From: Nostoc linckia NIES-25
GTDB taxonomy: Bacteria > Cyanobacteriota > Cyanobacteriia > Cyanobacteriales > Nostocaceae
DNA length: 64,000 bases
Assembly: GCF_002368035.1 (NCBI RefSeq)
Contig: NZ_AP018222.1
Location: forward strand, 2,892,534 to 2,956,533
Reading direction: 5' to 3'
The notes under the pieces are model-generated. The model saw only the letters and a list, made by a program, of their open reading frames with translations, made no database searches and was not told where the DNA came from. Made by a program: the position numbers and the translations under genes. The stretch's first letter is position 1. Every line of letters starts with the position of its first letter. This document shows positions 44,219-52,834 of this stretch, piece after piece.

Positions 44219-44399
44219 GTGAATTAGGGAATGGGGAGTGTAGGGAGTGCGGGAAGTGTGGGGAGATAATAAAAGAGCTTCCCACCACTCTTATAGTCAC
44301 AATGTGTAATGCTCGATAGCCAATCTAAAATGGTTCGACTGAGCGTAGCCGAAGTGCAAAATCTAAAATCCAAAATTGTCTGGTTTTTGCTTTGTAGTA

Positions 44400-44636
44400 C
44401 TAATTACTACCGCTGAGAGTGGCCTGCTGATTACGCAGTTCTTGGAGGGCAGCATCAATTTTGGCAAGCTCAGGTTCCAATTTTGCCATGACGCTTACCC
44501 TCATCAACTTAGCGCGTTTTGCTGTTTCTGTAGTTTCTTGAACTAAACGTTCCCGATATTCTTCAAGTTCTGCAATCACTTCTGCTATGTCTTGAGTGGT
44601 TACATCATTTGTTGTCAGTTCTGAGGTTTCATCCAT
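44400..44636 (-). CDS. small coiled-coil hypothetical protein
   Basis: A 78-residue, highly charged helical protein (DIAEVIAELEEYRERLVQET, then MAKLEPELAKIDAALQELRN). A single coiled coil is predicted over most of its length, with no cysteines and no membrane segment. It lies upstream of the HEAT-repeat gene on the same strand. Function unknown; the low-complexity helical pattern suggests a partner-binding or oligomerising peptide. Confidence 0.6.
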   Translation of the reverse strand: MDETSELTTNDVTTQDIAEVIAELEEYRERLVQETTETAKRAKLMRVSVMAKLEPELAKIDAALQELRNQQATLSGSN

Positions 44637-45144
44637 ATCTTTTGTTTCCTTTTATGTGTATTTATGATGTTTTTTTGTCAGTGTTCGACTGTTGTTTATT
44701 GTTAGTTACTTTTCCAAAGCTAGTAGCTTTTTGATGCATACAATTAAACAATTGTCAAAAAATAAGTAACTAATAGCTGACAGAAGATACATTCAGATCT
44801 TCTCAGATTGCGTTACCACCGGTAAAGCTTTTTAAGGGAAATCTTCAAATAAGTAAGCTAAGTCCAGCCTTAAATCAAAGTGCTGGTAAGCATTTCGGCA
44901 TGAGTTAAGTAAGCAGGCGATCGAAATTCAATGTATATGAAGAAATATGAATTGTTTGTCGGGTGGTTATGCTGTAGGCTAGCTAACGCACCTTAAATTT
45001 TTGAAGGTGCATCGCTTGGTGACACACCCTAAATTTAAATTGGGAATGGCCTTGTGCATCTAGATTTTGTAAATTCATCTGGCACAATCAATTTTGAATT
45101 GGTATGAGCTATTAAGCTTGCTATATTAGTGCAATTGAAAAATT
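44637..45144. other. gap upstream of the coiled-coil gene
   Basis: About 500 bp without a gene. There is a hairpin GCACCTT...AAGGTGC at 44988-45010, part of a dispersed GCGTTAG/CTAACGCACC repeat. The remainder is AT-rich and probably regulatory for the minus-strand gene at 44636. Confidence 0.4.
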
Positions 45145-45174
45145 AGCCCTTTCCTTAGTTGTAAGGAAAGGGCT
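45145..45174 (-). terminator. intrinsic terminator of the PRC-barrel gene
   Basis: AGCCCTTTCCTTA and its exact complement are separated by four bases, followed on the minus strand by AATTTTTC. A 13-bp perfect stem about 30 bp after the stop codon is a strong Rho-independent terminator. Confidence 0.85.
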
Positions 45175-45201
45175 AAAGTCATCTTGAGATGGAATTACGA
45201 A

Positions 45202-46188
45202 TTAATATCCGCCTTCTTCTTCGTATTCTGGCTGTCTTTCTTTGACTTTCTTAGGAATATTGACTGGCTTTGGCGCATCTTCCCAAGCATCGGTTTCTAA
45301 GTCGTCATAATCATCGTAATCGTCAGCGTATGACTTGTTATAAGGCTGGGGTTCAGATTTTAGCGGTTGTTTATACCTGTCGCTACCTGTTGCTTCACTC
45401 CAGTTATCTTCTTCGTCATCTTCTTCGTATTGAATAGACTCATACTGCCGCGCCTTCATCACTTGGCGCTGTGGCCTGACTTCTTCCACATAGTCTTCTG
45501 TCCATTCCTCTTCAGCTACAGGTTCGGGAGCGCGGACTTTCGGCTTGGGTGGCTGCAATGGCACTCCACTTGGCAACTGATTGCTGGGTGCTACTTGGCG
45601 TGGTGGAGTATAACCGTATTCTGCTTCTTCGTCTCGCTCCCACGGTGCTTTGCCGATGCCCAAACGCTCTAGTAAACCCACTGTCAACTGGTTCACCCGT
45701 TCTTCGGCTCCCTCAAACACAATCAAGCGATTGGGGCCTGTGCTGACAATTTCATCGACTGAGAACTCGTAAGTACTGACGAATTGATCGGGAATTTGAG
45801 GCAATCCTAATGAAGCAATGACTATAGAATCAAGTTTACCTGTTTCACCATTGAACTTGAAGCCGCGAACTTTGCCTAAGACTTCACCTGTTTCTGTGAT
45901 TACTTCCCAGTTAATCAGGTTGCTGAGAGCTTCAACTTCGATATCTTCTATTACATCTTCGTTATCAACTAGGATGACATCACCAATCTGGTTGATGGTG
46001 TTGAGGTACATGTAGCGCGGTATGCCCGAAATGGAGATCAGGCTGTCTCGCAAACCAAGAGCCACAACCTCTCGTTGATCGATATCTACCCAAACTTGAC
46101 TGACGATGCCTAGTCGTTTGCCGTTGTCGCGGGTAATTACCTGAGTATTTAATATGTCGGAACGCCTAATTATTTGTTCAGAGGTCAT
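45202..46188 (-). CDS. PRC-barrel domain protein
   Basis: A 328-residue protein with two PRC-barrel domains in the first 170 residues (RRSDILNTQVITRDNGKRLG, and ALSNLINWEVITETGEVLGK). A long, acidic, disordered tail follows (EEWTEDYVEEV, YEEDDEEDNW, DDYDDYDDLETDAWED). PRC-barrels act in RNA processing (RimM) or as structural modules of photosynthetic complexes; no enzymatic role is implied. It lies 58 bp downstream of smc on the same strand with a terminator after it, so smc and this gene probably form one transcript. Confidence 0.88.
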   Translation of the reverse strand: MTSEQIIRRSDILNTQVITRDNGKRLGIVSQVWVDIDQREVVALGLRDSLISISGIPRYMYLNTINQIGDVILVDNEDVIEDIEVEALSNLINWEVITETGEVLGKVRGFKFNGETGKLDSIVIASLGLPQIPDQFVSTYEFSVDEIVSTGPNRLIVFEGAEERVNQLTVGLLERLGIGKAPWERDEEAEYGYTPPRQVAPSNQLPSGVPLQPPKPKVRAPEPVAEEEWTEDYVEEVRPQRQVMKARQYESIQYEEDDEEDNWSEATGSDRYKQPLKSEPQPYNKSYADDYDDYDDLETDAWEDAPKPVNIPKKVKERQPEYEEEGGY

Positions 46189-46246
46189 TCTATACCGAGT
46201 CCTGATCTCGAATCCGGTTTATCTATACACTATTATTAACAAAAAC

Positions 46247-49200
46247 TCAAGCAGATGTATTGGATGATGTCAATTTAATCCCCAAAACTTGAGTATAAGC
46301 TCCTCGTGCTTGAGTAACGCCAATTGTGCGTTCGGCTGATTCTATCATCGGACGACGCAAACTAACAACTATAAATTGGGCTTGTTGTGACTGTTGCACG
46401 ATCATTCTAGCTAATCGCTCGACGTTTGCTCCATCCAAAAACATATCTACTTCATCAAAGGCGTAAAATGGCGATGGGCGGTAGCGTTGTAGGGCAAAGA
46501 TAAAGCTCAAGGCTGTGAGTGATTTTTCTCCCCCTGACATGGAAGCTAGGCGCTGTACTGGTTTACCTTTGGGATGGGCGACTAAATTCAAACCGCTGCT
46601 AAATGGATCTTCAGGATTTTCCAGTTGCAAATAGCCGTCACCGTCAGAAAGGACGGCGAAAATCGATTGGAAGTTTTCATTGACAGCATCGAAAGCTTCT
46701 TTAAAGGCGAGTTGCCGCAATGTGGTAAAGTTTTCAATCCGCAAAAGTAATTCGGTGCGTTCGCCTTCTAGCGTCTCTAATTTTTGGGTTAGTTCCTGGA
46801 GACGGTTTTGGGTGCGTTCGTATTCTTCCAAAGCCAGCATGTTCACAGGTTCCATTGCCTGTAGGCGTTTGGAGAGCGATCGCAATTCTTTCTGCAATTC
46901 TTCCAAGTCTACCTTATCTGGCACTTCCGGCAGCGGATCGGGTAATTCTGCTGCCACATCGCGCAACTGACTTTGCAATGTAACTAGTTCTTCTCGACGC
47001 TTTTCTTGGGTTTCTTGGAGTTTTTGGATTTCCCATTCTAATTGTTGTTGGCGCAAAAGTTGCGATCGCACTTCCTGTTCTGTGGTGTCGCGTTTTTGTT
47101 TTTGTTCGCCCAGCTTTTGCTCCATTTGGCTTAATGATAAACGGGTTTGGGTGATTTGGTCGTTTATCGTTGCGATTTGATTCAAGACGCGATGAATCGC
47201 GTCTCTACAAGAGATTTGTTGGGTTTCGTATTCGGCGATTCGGGTTTCGGCTTCTTGGATTTTTTCTTGGAGGCGTTGTTGCTGATTTTCTAAATTTTTT
47301 AATCTTTGTTCGGCTTCTCTTAATGCTGATTCCCGTTGTTGTAATTGTTGCTCTTGAATTTTAATGGTTGCTTGGATTTGTTGCCATTCACTGGGAGTTT
47401 GCGAGGCTTCCAACTCTGCTAAGGCGTGTCGTAATTGTTGGAGTTGAGTTTCTTGTCCTGGTAATTCCCGATCTAAAACTTCCAGACGAGATTGAGCAGC
47501 GGCTAATTTTTCGCTGTTTTGGACTAATTGCGATCGCGTCCCTTCTAATTGCGTTGTTAAATTTTTAATATCTTTGTGCAACTGTTCCAATTGCAACTGT
47601 TGTTCCCGCCGCGCCTGTCGGGCTTCTGTTAATTCTTGCGTGAATTGTTTGGTTCTGCTTGACAAAGTAGCGATCGCTTCAGCGCAACGGTCTATAATTC
47701 GCTCAATGTCTACCAAACGATTTTTTAAAGCAATAACTTCGTCAGATTCCGCCGCTTCACCAGTGCCAAACCGCAATGCCGAACGTTGAGTGTTGCTTCC
47801 ACCAGTCATTGCACCGCTGGTTTCCAACAATTCGCCGTCTAAGGTGACGATACGATAAAGTCCTAAATTTTTGCGCGCTTGTTCGAGACTGCCAAAGACG
47901 ACAGTGTTACCGAAAACGTAGCTAAATACATCTTTGTAACGGCGATCGCAATCTATTAAGTTCACAGCATAGTTGACAAAACCGCTAGCTAAACGCAGCG
48001 TTGCATCTTGAGTAAATTTCGGAGCAGAAATTTTATTTAGCGGTAAAAAAGTCGCCCTCCCAGCACGTTTTTGTTTGAGCAATTCAATACCAGCTGCCGC
48101 AATACCATCATCTTCCACCACAATGTGTCCCAAACGTCCACCAGCAGCAATTTCCAAAGCTAACTGATACCGGGGTTCTACTCGTCCCAACTGAACAACC
48201 AAGCCGCAAACCCCAGGCATCCCTGATTGTAAAATCACCTTACTCGCTTGAGTTCCTTGAACTTCTTGCTGTGCTTGGGTTTGTGCTTCTAATTTATCTA
48301 ACTGGCGTTGTTTTTCTCGTTGTTCGGCAAGTAACCGCTTTTGGGTTTCCTGCTGAATTTGTAATTCTTGTTCTGTGGCTGAGAGATTTTGCGCTAAATT
48401 TTGAATTGGTTCACTAGAAGCATTAAATTCCGTTTCAATGCGACTACATTCAGCTTGTTTTGCGGCTAATTCGGGTTCATAGCGTTCGATAAGCTGAGTT
48501 TGTTCTTGGATGAGTTGCTGTAACTGGTTATTGCGTTCCCTGAGTTGTGCTTGTTCAGTGCGTTGGGGTTCGAGAATTTGCAGCAAAGTTTCAATTTGGC
48601 GGTTGAATGCCGTTTGTTGCTGCACCCACGCTTCCGAAGCCGAGGCGATTTCTGCGGCTGCTTGGCGAGAGGTTTCTAAAGTTTGTTGCGCCTCATTTCT
48701 TTGCTGTTGGGAAGACGCGATCAATCGCGTCTCTACAAGCTGCGTTTCGGCAATTTCTTGGAGGGAATGACGGTGTTGTTCAATCTCCTGCTGAGTTTGA
48801 GCCAGACGCTTGGCAGTTTCTTGGGAAGATGTTTGTAATTCCGTTTGTTGACGCAACAATTGTTTGCGTTCTGCTTCTTGGGTAGCGAGGGTAGATTGTA
48901 CCGCTAAAAGTTCGTCTTCTCCCAAAGCTTTCACATGGGCATTGAGTTCTTCAAGTTCGGCAGTTTTTTGGACGATTTCGGAATTTAAAGTTGTGAGTTG
49001 CGTATTGAGTTCGCCAGAATTACGATCGCCATTTTGAATTTCACCAACCAACTTTTCTTGGTGTGCTTGCAGAGAACGCCATGATAATACAGCTTCCCAA
49101 GATTGCTTGGCTAAGAATTCCGCCCGCAGTTTTTGATACTTCTCAGCTTTAGCACGATCTTGAGAAAGGCGATCGCGTTGTGCAGTTAATTCCGTCTCAA

Positions 49201-49879
49201 TAATCCGACAGCTATCTTCCTTCTCCTTTACTTCATCTAAAGTAGATTTCGCTTGATTAATTTTGCGATCGAACGCCGCCACCCCAGCCAACTCATCAAT
49301 AATTTCCCGTCGTTCCCGCGCATTCATCGAAATAATACTGGTGACATCCCCTTGCAACACCACGTTGTAGCCTTCAGGATAAATCCGCAGATTATTTAAT
49401 TCCTCATGCAACTCCGTCAGCGTACAAGCGACACCGTTAATGTAGTAATTCGATGTATAAGTCCCCTGGTGAGTCACCCGCAACTTCCTAGTGACACTCC
49501 ACTCCGCCAATCTTCGATTTTGGATTTCCGATTTTAAATTTTCTTCCCCTGCTCCCTCTGCTCCCTCCTCTTTCTCCCTCTGCGCCTCTGCGCCTCTGCG
49601 TGACACCTCATCCGACAAATCAAACGTCACCGTCACACTAGCCTCAATCGCACTCCTTCCCTTAGCCGTTTGAGTATTATTTACCAAATCCGGCAACCGA
49701 TCTGCCCGCATTCCCTTAGAACTAGCGAGTCCCAAACAAAACAGCAACGCATCTAAAATATTTGATTTACCCGAACCATTTGGCCCAGATATGACAGTAA
49801 ACCCCGGCAGCAAAGGGACTGAGGTAGTACCGCCGAAGGATTTGAAGTTGGTGAGTTCCACGCGCTTGATATGCACCAT
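46247..49879 (-). CDS. smc: chromosome segregation ATPase SMC
   Basis: A 1210-residue SMC: Walker A GPNGSGKSN (32-40), two long coiled coils (about 230-510 and 690-1020), the hinge (about 530-680, PGVCGLVVQLGRVEP, AAGGRLGHIVVED), signature MSGGEKSLTALS, and Walker B FYAFDEVDMFLDG. It condenses and segregates the chromosome. Three stretches come from dispersed repeats in frame: VSRRGAEAQREKEEGAEGAG and following (about residues 90-120), and two short coiled-coil inserts (VETRLIAS and CRDAIHRV). The first lies in a loop that is variable in cyanobacterial SMCs. Confidence 0.96.
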   Translation of the reverse strand: MVHIKRVELTNFKSFGGTTSVPLLPGFTVISGPNGSGKSNILDALLFCLGLASSKGMRADRLPDLVNNTQTAKGRSAIEASVTVTFDLSDEVSRRGAEAQREKEEGAEGAGEENLKSEIQNRRLAEWSVTRKLRVTHQGTYTSNYYINGVACTLTELHEELNNLRIYPEGYNVVLQGDVTSIISMNARERREIIDELAGVAAFDRKINQAKSTLDEVKEKEDSCRIIETELTAQRDRLSQDRAKAEKYQKLRAEFLAKQSWEAVLSWRSLQAHQEKLVGEIQNGDRNSGELNTQLTTLNSEIVQKTAELEELNAHVKALGEDELLAVQSTLATQEAERKQLLRQQTELQTSSQETAKRLAQTQQEIEQHRHSLQEIAETQLVETRLIASSQQQRNEAQQTLETSRQAAAEIASASEAWVQQQTAFNRQIETLLQILEPQRTEQAQLRERNNQLQQLIQEQTQLIERYEPELAAKQAECSRIETEFNASSEPIQNLAQNLSATEQELQIQQETQKRLLAEQREKQRQLDKLEAQTQAQQEVQGTQASKVILQSGMPGVCGLVVQLGRVEPRYQLALEIAAGGRLGHIVVEDDGIAAAGIELLKQKRAGRATFLPLNKISAPKFTQDATLRLASGFVNYAVNLIDCDRRYKDVFSYVFGNTVVFGSLEQARKNLGLYRIVTLDGELLETSGAMTGGSNTQRSALRFGTGEAAESDEVIALKNRLVDIERIIDRCAEAIATLSSRTKQFTQELTEARQARREQQLQLEQLHKDIKNLTTQLEGTRSQLVQNSEKLAAAQSRLEVLDRELPGQETQLQQLRHALAELEASQTPSEWQQIQATIKIQEQQLQQRESALREAEQRLKNLENQQQRLQEKIQEAETRIAEYETQQISCRDAIHRVLNQIATINDQITQTRLSLSQMEQKLGEQKQKRDTTEQEVRSQLLRQQQLEWEIQKLQETQEKRREELVTLQSQLRDVAAELPDPLPEVPDKVDLEELQKELRSLSKRLQAMEPVNMLALEEYERTQNRLQELTQKLETLEGERTELLLRIENFTTLRQLAFKEAFDAVNENFQSIFAVLSDGDGYLQLENPEDPFSSGLNLVAHPKGKPVQRLASMSGGEKSLTALSFIFALQRYRPSPFYAFDEVDMFLDGANVERLARMIVQQSQQAQFIVVSLRRPMIESAERTIGVTQARGAYTQVLGIKLTSSNTSA
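47185..47210. repeat. GACGCGAT palindrome inside smc (copy 1)
   Basis: AGACGCGATGAATCGCGTCT followed by CTACAA is a member of the GTAGAGACGC...GCGTCTCTAC family. It is inserted in frame in the second coiled coil of SMC and encodes RDAIHRV. Confidence 0.8.
48713..48738. repeat. GACGCGAT palindrome inside smc (copy 2)
   Basis: AGACGCGATCAATCGCGTCT plus CTACAA is the same repeat as at 47185, in frame in the first coiled coil and read in a different phase (ETRLIAS). Confidence 0.8.
49500..49612. repeat. composite dispersed repeat inside the smc N-terminal head
   Basis: GATTTTGGATTTCCGATTTT, GCTCCCTCTGCTCCCTCC and CTCTGCGCCTCTGCGCCTC, normally intergenic repeat modules in these genomes, lie end to end in frame within the smc head-domain loop. 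Together they encode about 33 residues. Confidence 0.75.
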
Positions 49880-50138
49880 AGGGCGCTGGTTAACTGGGCT
49901 AATGGTTAATGAAGAACAAGTGTATCAACTAATTCAAGATCCGCAAGAGGGTAAGAGGAATAATTGAGGATTATTAAACCACAGAGGAGGCAGGGGGGCA
50001 GGGGAGGCAGAGAAAGAAAATCTAAAATCCAAAATTCCCAAAGTGGGCGATCGCTTGCATTTCATTCACAAATTTTTGTAAGAGGATTTTGCAAGTATGT
50101 AAGATTTTAGTAAAAATAGACAAACCATGCGCTAAATT
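49880..50138. other. smc upstream region
   Basis: This should contain the smc promoter. A repeat tract (GGCAGGGGGGCAGGGGAGGC, then AAATCTAAAATCCAAAATTCC) lies at about 49986-50040, made of the same modules as those inside smc. A HIP1-like GGGCGATCGC follows. Confidence 0.4.
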
Positions 50139-50336
50139 ATGTAACTAGAATATTACTTCGACTTTCAACTTCCCGATGATATTCGACTCAAAGGTACAAG
50201 AGTAGGAATTGAAACTATCCTTTACGAGTAAATCCACCGCCCTCGAACTCCAGAAGAAATTGCCAACATTTATACATCACTAACGCTAGAACAAGTTTTC
50301 GCGATTATTCTTTATTATTTGCACAGTCCTAAATGA
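50139..50336 (+). pseudogene. DUF433-family antitoxin-like pseudogene with two nonsense codons
   Basis: A single uninterrupted frame of 66 codons carries two internal stops. It reads M-stop-LEYYFDFQLPDDIRLKG, then TRVGIETILYE-stop-IHRP, RTPEEIANIYTSLTLEQVFA and IILYYLHSPK, ending in TGA. The GTRVGIETILYEYI and SLTLEQVYATILYYL patterns are typical of DUF433 proteins, small antitoxin-like DNA-binding proteins. The first stop is codon 2 (TAA) and the second replaces an expected tyrosine. There are no frameshifts, so inactivation is recent. Confidence 0.8.
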
Positions 50337-50604
50337 GTTACGAACAAAAATATCCCCGACTTCTTCAAGAAATCGGGGTTCTAAGCCTCTCGATGGAGAG
50401 CAAATCAAATAGTATTGCTATATTCGTGAGACAATTAATCAATTGATTGTAATTCCTGAAGCATCTTTTCATTACGAATATCAAAACCAAATTGTTAATT
50501 TACCACTACAGAGACGTTGCAATGCAACGTCTCTACAAAAATTTTGATATCATGCACAATTGTTTTCATGCATGATATCATCAACGCCGAGTTCAGCTAT
50601 TATC
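50337..50604. other. gap with a coding-like scrap, a palindrome and an inverted repeat
   Basis: CCCCGACTTCTTCAAGAAATCGGGG-like repeat lies at about 50356. A plus-strand frame reads ETINQLIVIPEASFHYEYQN and QIVNLPL at about 50430-50505, a scrap of an unidentified gene perhaps related to the dead DUF433 gene's partner. It is followed by the palindrome GAGACGTTGCAATGCAACGT at 50511. Confidence 0.4.
50545..50580. repeat. 12-bp perfect inverted repeat after the BON gene
   Basis: TGATATCATGCA and its exact complement TGCATGATATCA are separated by 12 bases, 25 bp beyond the stop codon of the minus-strand BON gene. The stem is AT-rich with no T-run, so either a weak terminator or a protein-binding site is possible. 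Confidence 0.6.
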
Positions 50605-51075
50605 CTATAGCTTTTTCACAGCTTCAACTTTTGCTTCTACCTTCACCGTTTTCACACCTCGAACTTCCTTAGCTAAAGTTTCAGCTTTTTTGAGTTCTTC
50701 AACAGAACCCGCTGTGCCTTTGAGGATAATTTCGCCCTCTTTGTTTTCCACTCCTAACTTATTCCCTGGCAAATCTTTATTCAACTTTTTACTAACTTCA
50801 GTTTTTAAATCGCCTTCAGCTTTTGTAGCCGCGCTTTTTGGCGAATCAGTTTTAACGTTAGCCTCTGTAGTAGGTGCTGGAACAATGGTTGGCTGTGCTG
50901 GAACATTAACAGTTTTATCGATAGTTGGATTGGTTTCGGAAGCTGGTTTTGCTGGTGGTTGTGATGCTTCATTGGTGGTGCTAGGAGTTTCGGAACCAGT
51001 TTTAGTAGCTTCTTGGCAACCAACAGCACCAATTACGAGAACACCACTAACTAAAAATAGAATTAGCTTTTTCAT
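50605..51075 (-). CDS. BON-domain lipoprotein
   Basis: A 156-residue predicted lipoprotein with a lipobox VIGAVGC (Cys20) after a short signal. A Thr/Pro/Ala-rich linker (residues about 25-85) follows, then one BON domain (DLKTEVSKKLNKDLPGNKLG, EIILKGTAGSVEELKKAETL, GVKTVKVEAKV). BON domains bind phospholipids or peptidoglycan-associated ligands and often occur in osmotic-stress proteins such as OsmY. GGAGA seven bases upstream supports the start. Probably anchored to the outer membrane, facing the periplasm. Confidence 0.88.
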   Translation of the reverse strand: MKKLILFLVSGVLVIGAVGCQEATKTGSETPSTTNEASQPPAKPASETNPTIDKTVNVPAQPTIVPAPTTEANVKTDSPKSAATKAEGDLKTEVSKKLNKDLPGNKLGVENKEGEIILKGTAGSVEELKKAETLAKEVRGVKTVKVEAKVEAVKKL

Positions 51076-51535
51076 TATTTATCTCCGAATTCAGTAGTTG
51101 AAGCGACTAGTTAAACTGTGTGTAATGGTGAGGAGCAAATGTTAAAAATTTATTTTTTGTTGGTCATTTGTCTTCTATCATTAGTCCCCTGTCATTTGTA
51201 CTTTGCAAATGACAAATAACTAAACATTTTGGAGAAGCACCAATTCAATTTTTTTAGGGCTGCTGACTAGTATAGCTTTGCACCAGTTTGTGGCTATGTG
51301 TCAAATTTCAGGTAGATGCTAACTAGCTTTCTTGGAATGAGACTATGCAACCCTAGAGCAGTGATTTGATGTTATCAGATTTGAAGAAGTTTGGCGATGT
51401 TTACAACAACCTTACTTTTGCGACTCAAAATTTCAGCGTTTTTGCAATTCTCTGCCAGCAAAATTACCAACAAAATGTTACTTTAAAAAACTATGGCTTG
51501 CTTAAAATGCCCAAAATACCAGGAAATATTAGCCA
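51076..51535. other. divergent promoter region of the BON and RNase D-like genes
   Basis: A 460-bp gap. GTCATTTGTC-type heptamers and their complement lie at about 51160-51220. The second half is AT-rich without motifs I can identify. An overlapping frame from 51371 runs into the RNase D-like gene in another phase and is not convincing. Confidence 0.4.
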
Positions 51536-52456
51536 ATGCCCTACCTTGCTTATGCGCGGGAAATTCGCGCCATTGTCGCTGAATATACTCATGCTCAAAC
51601 GCTATGGATAGATACAGAAGTGGCTGACTATAAAAGTCGCAATCCCAAGCTGTCGCTGATTCAGGTATTGGACGATGCTCATGATATGAGTGGCGATCGC
51701 GTTTATCTTTTAGATGTCCTAGAACAAGATGATATTATAGCTGAATTTATTGAAATAATCATGTTAAATCCTAATATTGAAAAAGTTTTTCATAATGCCA
51801 GTTACGATTTAAAACTTCTCGGTAATAAAAAAGCAAAAAATACTACTTGTACTTTGGAAATGGCAAAGAAAATTCCTTATTATCTCTTGCCATTGCCAAA
51901 TTACCAACTCCAAACTATAGCTACTGCACTGTGTAGTTTTAACAATATCGACAAACAAGAACAACAAAGCGATTGGGGAAAACGTCCTCTTACCGAAGAA
52001 CAAATAGAGTATGCTTATCTAGATTGTATTTATTTGGCTCAAATCCACTCGAATTTGTTAAAATTACAAGCCCAAGCTAATCCCGACCCTGCAACGGAAG
52101 ATTTAGGAATACTCACTGCTAAATACTCGCAACTTGAGCAGCAATGGAAGTTATTGAATTCGGAATTCGAGCATTTGCAAGAACGGATAAAAAAAGCTAT
52201 GCAAGTCCAGAATATATCTGAAACTGCTGATTACAAGTTGACTAGTTATGAACGTAAGACAATCAAAACTACATTTACAGAATTGTTCAATTTAGCACAA
52301 ACTGAAGGTATTGATTTAGATTTTCCTGTTACCCTGACTCAGAAAATCCAAAAAGAGTTAGGGCAAAATCTAGAACAATTATCTGTAGATATTGACAAAA
52401 CTACCGCTTGGCGGCTAACTCCCAAATCTCAAGATACTGAAACAGAGAATGATTAA
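51536..52456 (+). CDS. RNase D-like 3'-5' exonuclease
   Basis: A 306-residue DEDD-family exonuclease. Exo I is WIDTEVAD (Asp26, Glu28), exo II is NASYDLKLLG (Asp91), and exo III is YAYLDCIYL (Tyr/Asp near 155). RNase D trims 3' ends of tRNA and other RNAs. The C-terminal 110 residues form a charged coiled coil and lack an obvious HRDC domain, unlike E. coli Rnd, so the substrate may differ. It is a single gene with gene-free repeats downstream. Confidence 0.88.
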   Translation: MPYLAYAREIRAIVAEYTHAQTLWIDTEVADYKSRNPKLSLIQVLDDAHDMSGDRVYLLDVLEQDDIIAEFIEIIMLNPNIEKVFHNASYDLKLLGNKKAKNTTCTLEMAKKIPYYLLPLPNYQLQTIATALCSFNNIDKQEQQSDWGKRPLTEEQIEYAYLDCIYLAQIHSNLLKLQAQANPDPATEDLGILTAKYSQLEQQWKLLNSEFEHLQERIKKAMQVQNISETADYKLTSYERKTIKTTFTELFNLAQTEGIDLDFPVTLTQKIQKELGQNLEQLSVDIDKTTAWRLTPKSQDTETEND

Positions 52457-52464
52457 TAAGCCAG

Positions 52465-52647
52465 AATTCAGAATTCAGAATTAATCAAGCTTGGATACGG
52501 CCAGACAGCATCAATTGGTTCTTCAATCAAAGTAAATTTCCCATTATCAAAAGGTTTGCCCTCAGCTTGATGCTTGAGAAATACTCGTTCTCGAATGCCG
52601 CGTTTGCTGCAATTCCCCAATCTATAGCGGTTCTCAGTTGGGTGCAA
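52465..52647 (-). pseudogene. unidentified gene remnant cut by a MITE
   Basis: The minus strand reads HPTENRYRLGNCSKRGIRER, VFLKHQAEGKPFDNGKFTLI and EEPIDAVWPYPSLI before a stop. This is convincing protein sequence with no start codon; it breaks off exactly where the MITE at 52648 begins, and no continuation is visible on the other side. It is the C-terminal remnant of a lost gene of unknown family. Confidence 0.5.
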
Positions 52648-52772
52648 TAGACTTCTTGCATAAGTCGGGAAAAGGGGAAAGGGGAAGGGGAAAAGGTTCT
52701 GTATTGTCCCTTTCCCCTTTAGCCTTTACCCTTTTCCCCAAGAGTGCAAAAAGCACTTTTGCAAGAGGTCTA
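52648..52772. mobile_element. MITE-like element, TAGAC(C/T)TCTTGCA family, copy 2
   Basis: TAGACTTCTTGCA (52648-52660) and TGCAAGAGGTCTA (52760-52772) are complementary at 12 of 13 positions. The interior has pairing AAAGGGGAAAGGGGAAGGGG and CCTTTCCCCTTT arms and the AGAGTGCAAAAAGCA motif shared with copy 1. It forms a long hairpin and encodes nothing. Confidence 0.78.
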
Positions 52773-52806
52773 ATATATAGCATTTCTCGTTCTAGTGAGG
52801 TACAAG

Positions 52807-52834
52807 GTAGGGGCGCATAGCTATGCGCCCCTAC
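52807..52834. repeat. 28-bp perfect palindrome
   Basis: GTAGGGGCGCATAG plus its exact complement, the same family as 32039-32066 with one compensatory change in each arm (CAC to CAT), which argues that the symmetry itself is maintained. Confidence 0.8.

Noticed and set aside
51366..51611. 81-codon frame overlapping the RNase D-like gene start
   Set aside because: It is out of frame with the exonuclease, with no protein-like composition beyond the overlap.
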